Shown piece after piece: positions 18,926 through 30,600 of a DNA stretch of 64,000 nucleotides. A program made the translations under genes and the position numbers. The DNA comes from Cupriavidus necator N-1. Lineage in GTDB: Bacteria > Pseudomonadota > Gammaproteobacteria > Burkholderiales > Burkholderiaceae. The stretch spans positions 434,001 to 498,000 of the forward strand of contig NC_015726.1 of assembly GCF_000219215.1 (NCBI RefSeq), given 5' to 3'. Numbering within the stretch: position 1 is the stretch's first letter; the number at the start of each line of letters is the position of its first letter. The notes under the pieces are model-generated. The model had not been told where the DNA came from, made no database searches, and saw nothing but the letters and a program-made list of their open reading frames with translations.

Positions 18926-19963
18926 TCAGGTGGGGTCAGGCGCGACGTCGCAGCTGCTGCCGGTGCTGGCAGCCATCTCGCGCGCGGCCTTGGCGCCTTC
19001 CACCTGCAGGATGTCGGGCAGCGATACGTGGTTCCTGGCCGCGATCACCTCGGCCAGGATCGAGATGGCGATCTCGGGCGGCGTGCGGCTGCCGATGTAG
19101 ATGCCCACGGGGCCATGCAGCCGCGCCAGCTGCAGCTCGGTCAGGTCGAATTCCTTGAGGCGTTCGCGGCGCGCCTGGTTGTTGCGGCGCGAACCCAGCG
19201 CGCCCACATAGAAGGCCTTGGTGCGCAGCGCTTCCATCAGCGCCAGGTCGTCCAGCTTGGGGTCGTGCGTGAGCGCGATCACGGCGCAGCGCTCGTCCAG
19301 CTTCATGTCAGTGACGGTGTCGTCCGGCATGGTGCGCACCATGGTCACGCCGGGGATGTCCCAGGTCTCTGTGTATTCCTCGCGCGGGTCGCACACGGTG
19401 ACCTGGAAGCCCAGGCCCACGGCGATCTGGCACAGGTACTTTGACAGCTGCCCGGCGCCGATCACCAGCATGCGGTAGCGCGGGCCGTGGATGGTCAGCA
19501 GGGTCTTGCCGTCGAACACCAGGCCGTCGGTGGCGTTGGCCGGGCCCAGCGTGGCGGTGCCGGTGGCCATGTCGAGCGTGCGCGCGACCAGGCGGCCATT
19601 TTCCACGGCGTCGAGCAGCTCGGCGATGCCGCTGGCCGGGGTCAGCGGTTCGGTGACCAGCTCGATGGTGCCGCCGCATGGCAGCCCGAAGCGGTGGGCT
19701 TCCTCGGCGCTGATACCGTACTTGATCGCTTCCGGGTGGTCGGCGGTGATGCCTTGCCGGCGCACGCGGTCGATGATGTCATCCTCGATGCAGCCGCCCG
19801 AGACCGAGCCCACCACCAGGCCGTCGTCGCGCACGGCCAGCATCGCGCCTTCGGGCCGGGGCGACGAGCCCCAGGTCCGCACTACCGTGACCAGCAGCAC
19901 GCGATGGCCTTGCTGCTGCCACTGCACGCTGTTCTTCAGGACTTCGAGATCCACGCTGTCCAT
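18926..19963 (-). CDS. XdhC/CoxF-family molybdenum cofactor insertion protein
   Basis: A 345-residue protein with the two XdhC domains. The N-terminal CoxI-like part holds TWGSSPRPEGAMLAV and GSVSGGCIEDDII; the C-terminal Rossmann domain holds MLVIGAGQLSKYLCQIA and the region ending in GSRTPPEIAISI. XdhC proteins bind sulfurated molybdenum cofactor and insert it into the large subunit of molybdenum hydroxylases. The gene starts inside the end of coxG (28-base overlap) and is followed by the MocA-like gene, matching the maturation end of cox clusters (coxF/coxI). It is cytoplasmic, with no signal or membrane segments. Confidence 0.9.
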   Translation of the reverse strand: MDSVDLEVLKNSVQWQQQGHRVLLVTVVRTWGSSPRPEGAMLAVRDDGLVVGSVSGGCIEDDIIDRVRRQGITADHPEAIKYGISAEEAHRFGLPCGGTIELVTEPLTPASGIAELLDAVENGRLVARTLDMATGTATLGPANATDGLVFDGKTLLTIHGPRYRMLVIGAGQLSKYLCQIAVGLGFQVTVCDPREEYTETWDIPGVTMVRTMPDDTVTDMKLDERCAVIALTHDPKLDDLALMEALRTKAFYVGALGSRRNNQARRERLKEFDLTELQLARLHGPVGIYIGSRTPPEIAISILAEVIAARNHVSLPDILQVEGAKAAREMAASTGSSCDVAPDPT

Positions 19964-20493
19964 GATCGTTTCCGCTTCGGTTCCTCTGTTGGTTCATTGT
20001 CGCCGGCGGCTGCGGCGGGGGCGCCCTCGGCCGCTGGCGTGTCGTCGGTGGCGTCAGGGGTGACGGCCTCGGTGAAGCGCGCAAAGAAGGTATCTGCCAT
20101 CTTGCGTGCCGCGGCGTCCACCAGCCGCGAGCCGATCTGTGCGATCTTGCCCCCCACGTGGGCGTTGACGGTGTAGGTCAGCACGGTCTCGTCACCGTCT
20201 GGTTCCAGCCGGACCTGGGCGCTGCCCTTGCCGAAGCCCGCCGCGCCGCCCTGGCCATCGAAACGGATGGTGTAGCTGTCGGGGGCCTGGATGTCTTCCA
20301 GTGCCATGCGGCCCTTGAAGCGCGCCTTGACCGGGCCTACTGCGGCCGTCAGGGCCAGCTGGTAGGCGTTGTCGCCGTCGGGCTCGATACTCTCACATCC
20401 CGGGATGCATTGCTTGAGCAGCTCGGTGTCGTTGAGCGCTTCCCATGCCACCTGCTGCGGGACCGGCAGGCGCTGGCTCTGGTTCATTTCCAT
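19936..20493 (-). CDS. coxG: CoxG-like SRPBCC family protein
   Basis: A 185-residue protein. Residues 1-145 form the CoxG/SRPBCC ligand-binding fold (QRLPVPQQVAWEALNDTELL, PGCESIE, then VGGKIAQIGSRLVDAAARKM). The tail is acidic, Ala/Pro-rich and low complexity, ending in a short basic patch (KRKRSW) without a membrane helix. In Oligotropha carboxidovorans CoxG takes part in anchoring CO dehydrogenase at the membrane. Here an anchoring role would need the basic tail or a partner, since no transmembrane segment is visible. Its start overlaps the end of coxE by ten bases and its end overlaps the xdhC start by 28. Confidence 0.87.
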   Translation of the reverse strand: MEMNQSQRLPVPQQVAWEALNDTELLKQCIPGCESIEPDGDNAYQLALTAAVGPVKARFKGRMALEDIQAPDSYTIRFDGQGGAAGFGKGSAQVRLEPDGDETVLTYTVNAHVGGKIAQIGSRLVDAAARKMADTFFARFTEAVTPDATDDTPAAEGAPAAAAGDNEPTEEPKRKRSWTAWISKS

Positions 20494-21740
20494 GGCGGGG
20501 CTTCCTTGTTGTGCCTGGCGAGGGCAGGGGTGGCGGCCCGGGGCGGGCCGCCATGGTCGGACAGCAGCGTCTCGAGCGCCAGCAGGCTGTCCAGGTTATG
20601 GGCCGGGCGCAGTGCGTCCACGTGCGGCAGGATGGCTTGCACGCCACGCGCCTGCGGGGTGAAGCCGGGGTAGCGCAGCAGCGGGTTGAGCCAGACGATG
20701 CGGTGCGCAAAGCGGCGCAGCCGTGCCATTTCGTCGCCGAGCAGGTCGATGTGCTCGTGGTCCAGGCCGTCGGTGACCAGCAGCACGGTGGCGCGCCCGG
20801 ACAGCGTGCGCCGCGCCCAGTGGCGGTTGAAGCTGGCCAGCGCGGCGCCGATGCGGGTGCCGCCGGCCCAGTCGCGCACCTGGCCGGTGATCAGCGCGAC
20901 GGCCTCGTCCGGGTCGCGTTCGCGCAGCGAGCGGGTGATGTTGGTCAGTCGCGTGCCGAACAGGAACACCGACAGCCGCTCGCGCGACTGCATCAGCGCA
21001 TGGCAGAAGTACAGCACCGCGCGCGAGTACTGGCTCATCGAGCCGGAGATGTCGAGCAGCAGCACCACCGGGGGCTTGCGCTCGGCGTGCTTGCGGAATT
21101 TCCAGCGCAGCCACTCGCCATGCTGGCGCACCGCCAAGCGCGCGCTGGCGCGCAGGTCGGCATGGGTGCCGCAGGTGGCTGCGCGCAGGCGGCGGGTGCG
21201 CTGCAGTGCGAGATGGGCGCGGCGCGTGCGCACCAGGTGCTGCAGCGCGCGCCACTCCTGCGCGGTCAGGGTTTCAAAGTCGCGCTGCGCCAGGCGTTCC
21301 TGGTCGGAGAAGGTCAGCGGCACGTGGATGCGCTCGGCTTCGGTTTGCGCGGGCCGCGATGGCGTTTCGGGCTGGCGCGCGGCCAGGGCATCGGCCAGCC
21401 GGTTGCTGCGTTTGGGCGGCGGCGCGCCGCTGTCGACGCGCGGCAGCAGCAGCGCGCGCAGCTTGCCTTCCCAATCGGGATCGCGCCAGAACAGGTCGAA
21501 GGCGGCATCGAACAGCGGGCGCTGGTCGGGGCCGGACAGCACCAGCGCCGCCAGCGCGGCGCGCACCTCGTCGCGCTGGCCGATATCGACATGGCGCAGC
21601 GCCTGCAGCGCATCGACCGCATGGGCCGGCGACAGCGCGAAGCCGCCGTCGCGCAACAGCCGCATGAAGTGCGTGACGTTGCGCGCCAGCACCGGCAGGG
21701 CCGGTGCGGCAGGCCGTACAGCGGCGTGCAGCGTGGCCAT
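20484..21740 (-). CDS. coxE: CoxE-like VWA-domain maturation protein
   Basis: A 418-residue protein. The start MATLHAAV at 21740 has GGAGG eight bases upstream and follows the moxR stop by two bases; the frame is open much further upstream, but that part lies inside the AAA+ gene. The C-terminal third is a von Willebrand A domain with an intact metal site (LLLDISGSMSQ, DxSxS) and LLVTDGLDHEH. The middle is highly basic. CoxE works with the AAA+ protein CoxD to sulfurate and activate the CuSMoO2 cluster of CO dehydrogenase in Oligotropha. Translational coupling with the adjacent MoxR gene fits such a complex. Confidence 0.9.
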   Translation of the reverse strand: MATLHAAVRPAAPALPVLARNVTHFMRLLRDGGFALSPAHAVDALQALRHVDIGQRDEVRAALAALVLSGPDQRPLFDAAFDLFWRDPDWEGKLRALLLPRVDSGAPPPKRSNRLADALAARQPETPSRPAQTEAERIHVPLTFSDQERLAQRDFETLTAQEWRALQHLVRTRRAHLALQRTRRLRAATCGTHADLRASARLAVRQHGEWLRWKFRKHAERKPPVVLLLDISGSMSQYSRAVLYFCHALMQSRERLSVFLFGTRLTNITRSLRERDPDEAVALITGQVRDWAGGTRIGAALASFNRHWARRTLSGRATVLLVTDGLDHEHIDLLGDEMARLRRFAHRIVWLNPLLRYPGFTPQARGVQAILPHVDALRPAHNLDSLLALETLLSDHGGPPRAATPALARHNKEAPPWK

Positions 21741-21742
21741 CT

Positions 21743-22639
21743 TCAGCCTCCCGGCGTGGCACCCGCCAGCAGCTCGGCCACGGTGGGGCCGTCCACGCGC
21801 GCCAAGTCGTCCTGGTACTTGAGCAGCACGCCCAGCGTGTCGCGCACGGACTGCGGATCGAGCTCGGTCGCGCCCAGCGCGGAGAGCGCGCGGCACCAGT
21901 CGATGGCCTCGGCGATGCCCGGCGCCTTGAACAGGTCGATGCCGCGCAGCCGGTGGATAAAGTCGATGGCCTGGGCCTGCAGCGCCGCGGCGGCCTCGGG
22001 GGCGCGCGCGGCCACGATCTGCAGTTCGCGGTCGCGCTCCGGGTAGCCCATCCACTGGTACAGGCAGCGGCGCTTGAGGGCGTCGTGGACTTCGCGGGTG
22101 CGGTTGGAGGTGATCACGATCAGCGGCGGACGCTCGGCCCGGATCACGCCGATTTCGGGGATCGACACCTGGAATTCGGACAGCACCTCCAGCAGGAAGG
22201 CTTCGAAGGGTTCGTCGGCGCGGTCGATCTCGTCGATCAGCAGCACGCGCGGGACGTCCGGTGCGGCAGGGTCGGGCAGCAGTGATTCCAGCAGCGGGCG
22301 CTTGAGCAGGTAGTCGTCGTGGTACAGCGACTGCGCCTCGGGACGTTCGCCGCGTGCCTCGGCCAGGCGCAGCGCCATGATCTGGCGCGGGTAGTCCCAT
22401 TCGTACAGCGCGCTGGCGGCGTCCAGCCCTTCATAGCATTGCAGCCGCAGCAGCCGTGTGCCGAGCACGCCCGCCATCGCATGCGCCATGGCGGTCTTGC
22501 CGACGCCGGGCTCGCCTTCCAGGAACAGCGGCCGCTGCATGCGGATGGCGAGATAGAGCACCGTGGCGGTCTCGCGGTCGGCGAAGTATTGCTGGCGTTC
22601 CAGCTGGGCGATGGTGTCGTCGATGGAGGTGGGAAGCAT
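21743..22639 (-). CDS. coxD: MoxR/CoxD-type AAA+ ATPase
   Basis: A 298-residue MoxR-family AAA+ protein. Walker A is GEPGVGKTAMA, Walker B is RVLLIDEIDRADEP, and sensor 1 is VITSNRTREV. The arginine-finger region NRTREVHDALKRRC follows. CoxD is the ATP-dependent chaperone that unfolds or remodels apo CO dehydrogenase for metal-cluster maturation; MoxR and VWA proteins generally act in pairs. It is followed two bases later by the VWA partner. A large REP-like inverted repeat separates it from coxM upstream, so it may be made from a processed or partly terminated part of the same transcript. Confidence 0.9.
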   Translation of the reverse strand: MLPTSIDDTIAQLERQQYFADRETATVLYLAIRMQRPLFLEGEPGVGKTAMAHAMAGVLGTRLLRLQCYEGLDAASALYEWDYPRQIMALRLAEARGERPEAQSLYHDDYLLKRPLLESLLPDPAAPDVPRVLLIDEIDRADEPFEAFLLEVLSEFQVSIPEIGVIRAERPPLIVITSNRTREVHDALKRRCLYQWMGYPERDRELQIVAARAPEAAAALQAQAIDFIHRLRGIDLFKAPGIAEAIDWCRALSALGATELDPQSVRDTLGVLLKYQDDLARVDGPTVAELLAGATPGG

Positions 22640-22682
22640 GAGATTCTTTCTGTGCCGGCATGCCTCGCACGCCGACGGTTTG

Positions 22683-22804
22683 CTCCCCTCTCCCGCACGG
22701 CGGGAGGGGCGGGGGAGAGGGCAGGAGGTTCGCGCGCGATAACGCTTGATTCAAGCGCCGGCCCTCTCCCCCGACCCCTCTCCCGCGGTGGCGGGAGAGG
22801 GGAG
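22683..22804. repeat. REP/BIME-like paired inverted repeat
   Basis: Two GC-rich hairpin units lie in opposite orientation. The left unit (22683-22722) reads CCCCTCTCCCGC-ACG-GCGGGAGGGG followed by CGGGGGAGAGGGC; the right unit (22761-22804) is its reverse complement with a few changes. Between them sits a perfect palindrome, CGCTTGA-T-TCAAGCG at 22743-22757. The whole block is nearly symmetrical. Such pairs of extragenic palindromes are usually dispersed in many copies and act in mRNA stability or partial termination. It splits the cox-like operon between coxM and coxD. Confidence 0.75.
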
Positions 22805-22832
22805 ACCACAATGGGGAGAGGTAAAACTCGCG

Positions 22833-23633
22833 CTACCCCTTCGCCGCCGCCTCCACCGCCCGCGCCGCCAGCACCGGGATCAGATGCGCCCGGTACTCCG
22901 CCGACGCATGCAGGTCGGCGTTCAGCTTCGACGCATCGACCTTCACCCCACGCGCCGCCTGCGCGGTGAAGCTGGCCGACAGCGCCTGCTCCAGCGGCTG
23001 GCAGCGGAACACGCTGTCGGCCGCGCCTGTCACCGCCACGCGCACCGTGTTGCCGGTGCGCGCCACCATCACGCCCACCAGCGCAAAGCGCGAGGCCGGG
23101 TTGCGGAACTTGGCGTAGGCAGCCTGCTCCGGGATCGGGAAGCGCACCGCGGTGATCAGCTCGTCCGGTTCCAGGGCGGTTTCATAGAGGCCCTTGAAGA
23201 AGTCGTCGGCGGCGATGGTGCGGCGGTCGGTGACCACGGTCGCTCCCAGCCCCAGCACACCCGCGGGGTAGTCGGCAGCGGGATCGTCATTGGCGAGCGC
23301 GCCACCGATGGTGCCCATGGCGCGCACCTGGCGGTCGCCGATGCCGCCGGCCAGTGCCGCCAGCGCCGGGATGCGCTGGCGCACCTCGGCATGCTCGGCC
23401 ACATCGGCATGGCGCGCGGCGCCGCCGACCACGATCTCATTGCCGTCGACGCGGATGTCGGCCATGCCGGGAATGCGCGCCACGTCCACCAGCACGGAGG
23501 GCGCGGCCAGCCGCAGTTTCATCGCGGCCAGCAGACTCTGGCCGCCGCCGAGGAACTTGGCTTCGGGATCGGCCTTTAGCGTGGCCACGGCCGCCTTGGC
23601 ATCCGCGGCGCGTTCAAAATTGAAGGCGTACAT
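22833..23633 (-). CDS. coxM: Molybdenum hydroxylase FAD subunit (CoxM-like)
   Basis: A 266-residue FAD-binding subunit of the CO dehydrogenase medium-chain family. The two flavin motifs are present: LGGGQSLLAAMKLRLA near residue 30 and TIGGALANDDPAADYP near residue 110. The C-terminal CODH flavoprotein domain begins around FRNPASRFALVG. It passes electrons from the 2Fe-2S subunit to a quinone or other acceptor. It lies 27 bases after the large-subunit gene and is the third structural gene of the operon (S-L-M order). A REP-like element follows. Length is typical. Confidence 0.92.
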   Translation of the reverse strand: MYAFNFERAADAKAAVATLKADPEAKFLGGGQSLLAAMKLRLAAPSVLVDVARIPGMADIRVDGNEIVVGGAARHADVAEHAEVRQRIPALAALAGGIGDRQVRAMGTIGGALANDDPAADYPAGVLGLGATVVTDRRTIAADDFFKGLYETALEPDELITAVRFPIPEQAAYAKFRNPASRFALVGVMVARTGNTVRVAVTGAADSVFRCQPLEQALSASFTAQAARGVKVDASKLNADLHASAEYRAHLIPVLAARAVEAAAKG

Positions 23634-23660
23634 GTCGGTTTCCTTTGCGGTGTGCGTGGG

Positions 23661-26036
<2,376 letters not shown>

Positions 26037-26048
26037 GGCCGTTCCCCC

Positions 26049-26537
26049 TTATTCCGCGCTGGCGGCGGTGCCCTGCATGGCCGCCTGGCCTTGCTGCACT
26101 GCGCGCACGATGTTGTGGTAGCCCGTGCAGCGGCACAGGTTGCCTTCCAGGTGCGCGCGGATGGTGGCGGCGTCGGCGCCGGGGTGTTCCTGCACCAGCG
26201 CGGTGGCGCTCATCACCATGCCGGGCGTGCAGAAGCCGCATTGCAGGCCGTGGCATTCGCGGAAGGCTTCCTGCATCGGGTGTAGCGTGCCGGGAGCGGC
26301 GAGGCCCTCAATGGTGGTCACGGCGGCGCCGTCGGCCTGGACCGCGAGGATATTGCACGACTTGACCGCCCGGCCATCCAGGTGGACCGTGCAGGCGCCG
26401 CACTGCGCGGTGTCGCAGCCGACGTGGGTGCCGGTCAGGCGCAGCTGTTCGCGCAGGAACTGGACCAGGAGGGTGTTGGGTTCTACCTGCGCGTCAACGG
26501 ACTTGCCGTTGACCGTCAGGCGGATCGGAATCGCCAT
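26049..26537 (-). CDS. coxS: Molybdenum hydroxylase 2Fe-2S subunit (CoxS-like)
   Basis: A 162-residue small subunit. The start at 26537 ([11 protein letters not shown]) is chosen because GGAGA precedes it at good spacing; an ATG four codons upstream would overlap that site. The N-terminal plant-ferredoxin domain holds [19 protein letters not shown]; the C-terminal helical domain holds [11 protein letters not shown] and [10 protein letters not shown], giving two 2Fe-2S clusters. It transfers electrons from the molybdenum centre to FAD. It is the first gene of the leftward operon coxS-L-M, coxD-E-G, xdhC, mocA-like. No twin-arginine signal is present, so the enzyme is cytoplasmic. Confidence 0.94.
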   Translation of the reverse strand: MAIPIRLTVNGKSVDAQVEPNTLLVQFLREQLRLTGTHVGCDTAQCGACTVHLDGRAVKSCNILAVQADGAAVTTIEGLAAPGTLHPMQEAFRECHGLQCGFCTPGMVMSATALVQEHPGADAATIRAHLEGNLCRCTGYHNIVRAVQQGQAAMQGTAASAE

Positions 26538-26873
26538 GCTTGTCTCCATGTGGGGTGGACGCGCATGACCAATTGCCCGAAATCCCGAACAAACTGCGTG
26601 GGACTGGCCACGACGCGGTACTGCCGCTTAAGACGGCTATAGGACGGCTAATTCGTGATATTGGTGCTGCCGCTACAACTGCTGTAGGTGCGCCAGCGCA
26701 CGCGGCGAGCGGCTTCAATGCTGGCGCGAATGCTGCGGCCGGCGAACGATTGGCCACAACAGGCTCTAACAGTTAATCACAAATCGTGGGGCGCTGCCAT
26801 GTGGTTTGCCCGCGCCCCGTTCGGGGCACAGCAGCTAGAATGAGCAGCGCCCACTGGCACCCGCCACGCTTAC
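26538..26873. promoter_or_regulatory. Divergent intergenic region before coxS and the YqaA-like gene
   Basis: About 336 bases without a supported gene. A direct repeat GACGGCTA occurs at 26632-26639 and 26643-26650, eleven bases apart (one helical turn), about 100 bases upstream of coxS, where an activator could bind. On the plus strand TAGAAT at 26836-26841 is a plausible -10 for the YqaA-like gene, with no good -35. A small hairpin GCCCCG-TT-CGGGGC lies at 26814-26827. Nothing else is clear. Confidence 0.4.
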
Positions 26874-27452
26874 ATGGAAGCCTTCTTCGACTGGCTGTTT
26901 GAAACCATTGCCCTGCCCAAGGTGGGCCTGCCCGCGATCTTTGTGGTCAGCCTTATCTCGGCCACGCTGCTGCCGCTGGGCTCGGAGCCGGCGGTGTTCG
27001 GCTACGTCAAGCTCAACCCGCATATGTTCTGGCCGGCGATCCTGGTGGCCACGCTCGGCAACACGGTCGGCGGTGCCATCGACTGGTGGCTGGGCTATGC
27101 CGCCAAGCTGGCACTGGTGCGCTACCACAAGCGGCGCCGGGCGCGTGAGCACGACCTTGAGCACCTGGAGCACCGCAAACATATGCGCAAGCCGCCCAAG
27201 CCCAAGCTCGATGCGCGCTACTTCCGGTGGATGCGCCGGCTCGGGCCGCCCACGCTGCTGTTCTCCTGGCTGCCCGGCATAGGTGATCCGTTGTGCACTT
27301 TGGCCGGCTGGCTGCGCCTCTCGTTCTGGCCCAGCCTGGCCTGGATGGCGGTCGGCAAGTTCATCCGCTACCTGTTCATGACCGCCAGCCTGCTGTGGAT
27401 CCCGGACAGCTTTTGGCACAACATTGCGCAAATGTGGAAGGCCTGGTTCTGA
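26874..27452 (+). CDS. YqaA/DedA-family inner-membrane protein
   Basis: A 192-residue membrane protein of the YqaA branch of the DedA (SNARE-associated) superfamily. It has four or five hydrophobic segments (for example VGLPAIFVVSLISATLLPLG and FWPAILVATLGNTVGGAIDW) around a basic cytoplasmic loop rich in His, Lys and Arg (RYHKRRRAREHD). The motif GNTVGGAIDWWLG and the later SWLPGIGDPLCTLAGWLR are the conserved halves of the fold. DedA relatives act as lipid-carrier flippases; the role of the YqaA branch is not established. It is divergent from the cox-like operon and has no obvious link with it. Confidence 0.85.
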   Translation: MEAFFDWLFETIALPKVGLPAIFVVSLISATLLPLGSEPAVFGYVKLNPHMFWPAILVATLGNTVGGAIDWWLGYAAKLALVRYHKRRRAREHDLEHLEHRKHMRKPPKPKLDARYFRWMRRLGPPTLLFSWLPGIGDPLCTLAGWLRLSFWPSLAWMAVGKFIRYLFMTASLLWIPDSFWHNIAQMWKAWF

Positions 27453-27569
27453 TCCGGTGCGCCGCCGGCACCACCGCAGGGCGCCGGTGCCACCGCCTAA
27501 ATGTCGCCTAATCCCTTGTTCCAACAAGGATTCCTCGATGTTGCGGTGCGGCGAAACCGGGCCTTGCAG

Positions 27570-27575
27570 TACAAT
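27570..27575 (+). promoter_or_regulatory. Candidate -10 element before the DUF3683 gene
   Basis: TACAAT matches five of six -10 positions and stands about 60 bases upstream of the start at 27634. No good -35 lies 16-18 bases before it. A short hairpin, GCGCAC-AGTCCTC-GTGCGC, follows in the leader between it and the start codon. Confidence 0.3.
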
Positions 27576-27633
27576 CGCGCTTTAATGAACGATTCGCGCA
27601 CAGTCCTCGTGCGCAGCAGGAAGCGGTCCCCCA

Positions 27634-30600
27634 ATGAACGCCCCACTCGTGCTCGACGCCAAGCTCGCCGCGCAGGACGCCCCGCCGCGCCTGCGTGAAA
27701 TCCCCTATAACTACACGTCCTTCTCGGACCGCGAGATTGTCATCCGCCTGCTCGGCGAGGAAGCCTGGCGCATCCTGGACGAGCTGCGCAGCGAGCGCCG
27801 GACCGGCCGCTCCGCCCGCATGCTGTACGAGGTGCTGGGCGATATCTGGGTGGTTCGCCGCAACCCCTACCTGCAGGACGACCTGCTGGAAAATCCCAAG
27901 CGCCGCCAGATGCTGGTCAGCGCGCTGCACCACCGCCTGAACGAGATCGAGAAGCGCCGCGCGGCCGACCGTGCCGAGCACGCCGAGCCTGCCGCCGAGG
28001 ACCGCTCGCACCGCGTGGAGCAGCTGGTCGCCTTCGCCAAGCAGGCGATCGAGGATTTCAAGAACGAATTCGCCGCCGCCTATGACCTGCGCAAGCGCGC
28101 CCAGCGCGTGCTGGGCAAGGTCACGCAGAAGGACAACATCAAGTTCGACGGCCTGTCGCGCGTCTCGCACGTGACCGACGCCACCGACTGGCGCGTGGAA
28201 TATCCGTTCGTGGTGCTGACGCCGGATACCGAGGAAGAGATCGCCGGCCTGGTCAAGGGCTGCTTCGAGCTCGGCCTCACCATCATCCCGCGCGGGGGCG
28301 GCACCGGCTATACCGGCGGCGCCGTGCCGCTGACGCCGATGAGCGCGGTGATCAATACCGAGAAGCTGGAGCAGCTCGACCCGGTCGAGCAGACCGACCT
28401 GCCCGGCGTGTCGCACAAGGTTGCGACCATCTTCTCCGGAGCCGGCGTGGTGACGCGCCGCGTGGCCGATGCGGCCGACAAGGCCGGCCTAGTGTTCGCG
28501 GTCGACCCGACTTCGATCGATGCCTCGTGCATCGGCGGCAACGTGGCCATGAACGCCGGCGGCAAGAAGGCCGTGCTGTGGGGCACCGCGCTGGACAACC
28601 TGGCCTGGTGGCGCATGGTTGACCCGGAGGGCAACTGGCTGGAAATCACCCGGCTGGACCACAACCTGGGCAAGATCCACGATGTGCCGGTGGCCACCTT
28701 CGAACTGAAGTGGTCGGACGGCAACCGTGCGCCGGGCGAGAAGGTGCTACGCACTGAGACGCTGGCGATCGAAGGCCGCAAGTTCCGCAAGGAAGGCCTG
28801 GGCAAGGATGTCACCGACAAGTTCCTGGCCGGCCTGCCGGGCGTGCAGAAGGAAGGCTGTGACGGCATCATCACCAGCGCGCGCTGGATCCTGCACCGCA
28901 TGCCGAAGTTCATCCGCACGGTCTGCCTGGAGTTCTTCGGCCAGGCGCGCGACGCCATCCCCAGCATCGTTGAGATCAAGGACTTCCTTGATGCGGAGAC
29001 GAAGAAGCCCGGCGGCGCCATCCTGGCCGGCCTGGAGCACCTGGACGAGCGCTACCTGCGCGCGGTCGGCTACGCCACCAAGAGCAAGCGCAACGCCTTC
29101 CCGAAGATGGTGCTGATCGGCGATATCGTCGGCGACGATGAAGACGCCGTGGCGCGCGCCACCTCGGAAGTGATTCGCATGGCCAACGGCAAGAGCGGCG
29201 AAGGCTTTATCGCCGTCAGCCCCGAGGCGCGCAAGAAGTTCTGGCTGGACCGGTCGCGTACCGCCGCCATCGCCAAGCACACCAACGCCTTCAAGATCAA
29301 TGAAGACGTGGTGATTCCGCTCAATCGCATGGGCGAGTACACCGACGGCATCGAGCGCATCAATATCGAGCTGTCGATCAAGAGCAAGCTCAAGCTGGTC
29401 GACACGCTGGAAGCGTTCTTCGCGCGCGGCAACCTGCCGCTGGGCCGCAGCGACGACGCCAACGAAATCCCCAGCGCCGAGCTGCTGGAAGACCGCGTGC
29501 AGCACGCGCTGACGCTGCTGCGCGAGATCCGTGCGCGCTGGCGCTACCTGCAGGACCACATGGACGTGCCGCTGACGCAGGCCAAGGCCTCGCTGATCGG
29601 GCATGGGCTGGGACTGCTGGGGCAGGAGTTCGATGCGCGCCTGCAGCAGCAGCCTGACGCCACCGTGTTCCACCTGCTGCAGGACCGCACCATCCGCGTG
29701 TCCTGGAAGGCCGAGATCCGCGCCGAGCTGCGCAAGATCTTCAACGGCGGCGAGTTCAAGCCGATCCTGGACGAGGCCCAGAAGATCCACAAGCAGGTGC
29801 TGCGCGGCCGCGTCTTCGTGGCGCTGCACATGCACGCCGGCGACGGCAACGTGCACACCAACATCCCGGTGAACTCCGACGACTACGACATGCTGCAGGA
29901 CGCGCACCGCGCGGTGGCCCGCATCATGGCGCTGGCGCGTTCGCTCGACGGCGTGATCTCGGGCGAGCACGGCATCGGCATCACCAAGCTGGAATTCCTC
30001 ACCGAGGAAGAGATCGGCGACTTCCGTGCCTACAAGGCCAAGGTCGACCCGCAGGGCCGCTTCAACAAGGGCAAGCTGCTGCCCGGCGCCGACCTGCGCA
30101 ATGCCTACACGCCGTCGTTCGGCCTGATGGGGCATGAGTCGATCATCATGCAGCAGAGCGATATCGGCGCCATTGCCGAGAGCGTCAAGGACTGCCTGCG
30201 CTGCGGCAAGTGCAAGCCAGTGTGCGCCACCCACGTGCCGCGCGCCAACCTGCTGTACAGCCCGCGCAACAAGATCCTGGCGACTTCGCTGCTGATCGAA
30301 GCCTTCCTGTATGAAGAGCAGACCCGCCGCGGCATCTCGGTCAAGCACTGGGATGAGTTCTCCGACGTGGCCGACCATTGCACCGTGTGCCACAAGTGCG
30401 TGACGCCGTGCCCGGTCAAGATCGACTTCGGCGACGTGTCGATGAACATGCGCAACCTGCTGCGCAAGATGGGGCAGAAGAAGTTCAACCCCGGCACCGC
30501 GGCGTCGATGTTCTTCCTCAACGCCACCAACCCCGAGACCATCAACCTGACCCGCAAGGTCATGATCGACTGGGGCTACAAGGCGCAGCGCCTCGGCAAC

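Noticed and set aside
22640..22832. CRISPR array
   Set aside because: There are only two inverted units of uneven length and no regular direct repeat-spacer pattern; it is a REP-type palindrome pair.
27453..27633. Terminator after the YqaA-like gene
   Set aside because: GC-rich partial inverted repeats are present, but no clean stem and no T-run.
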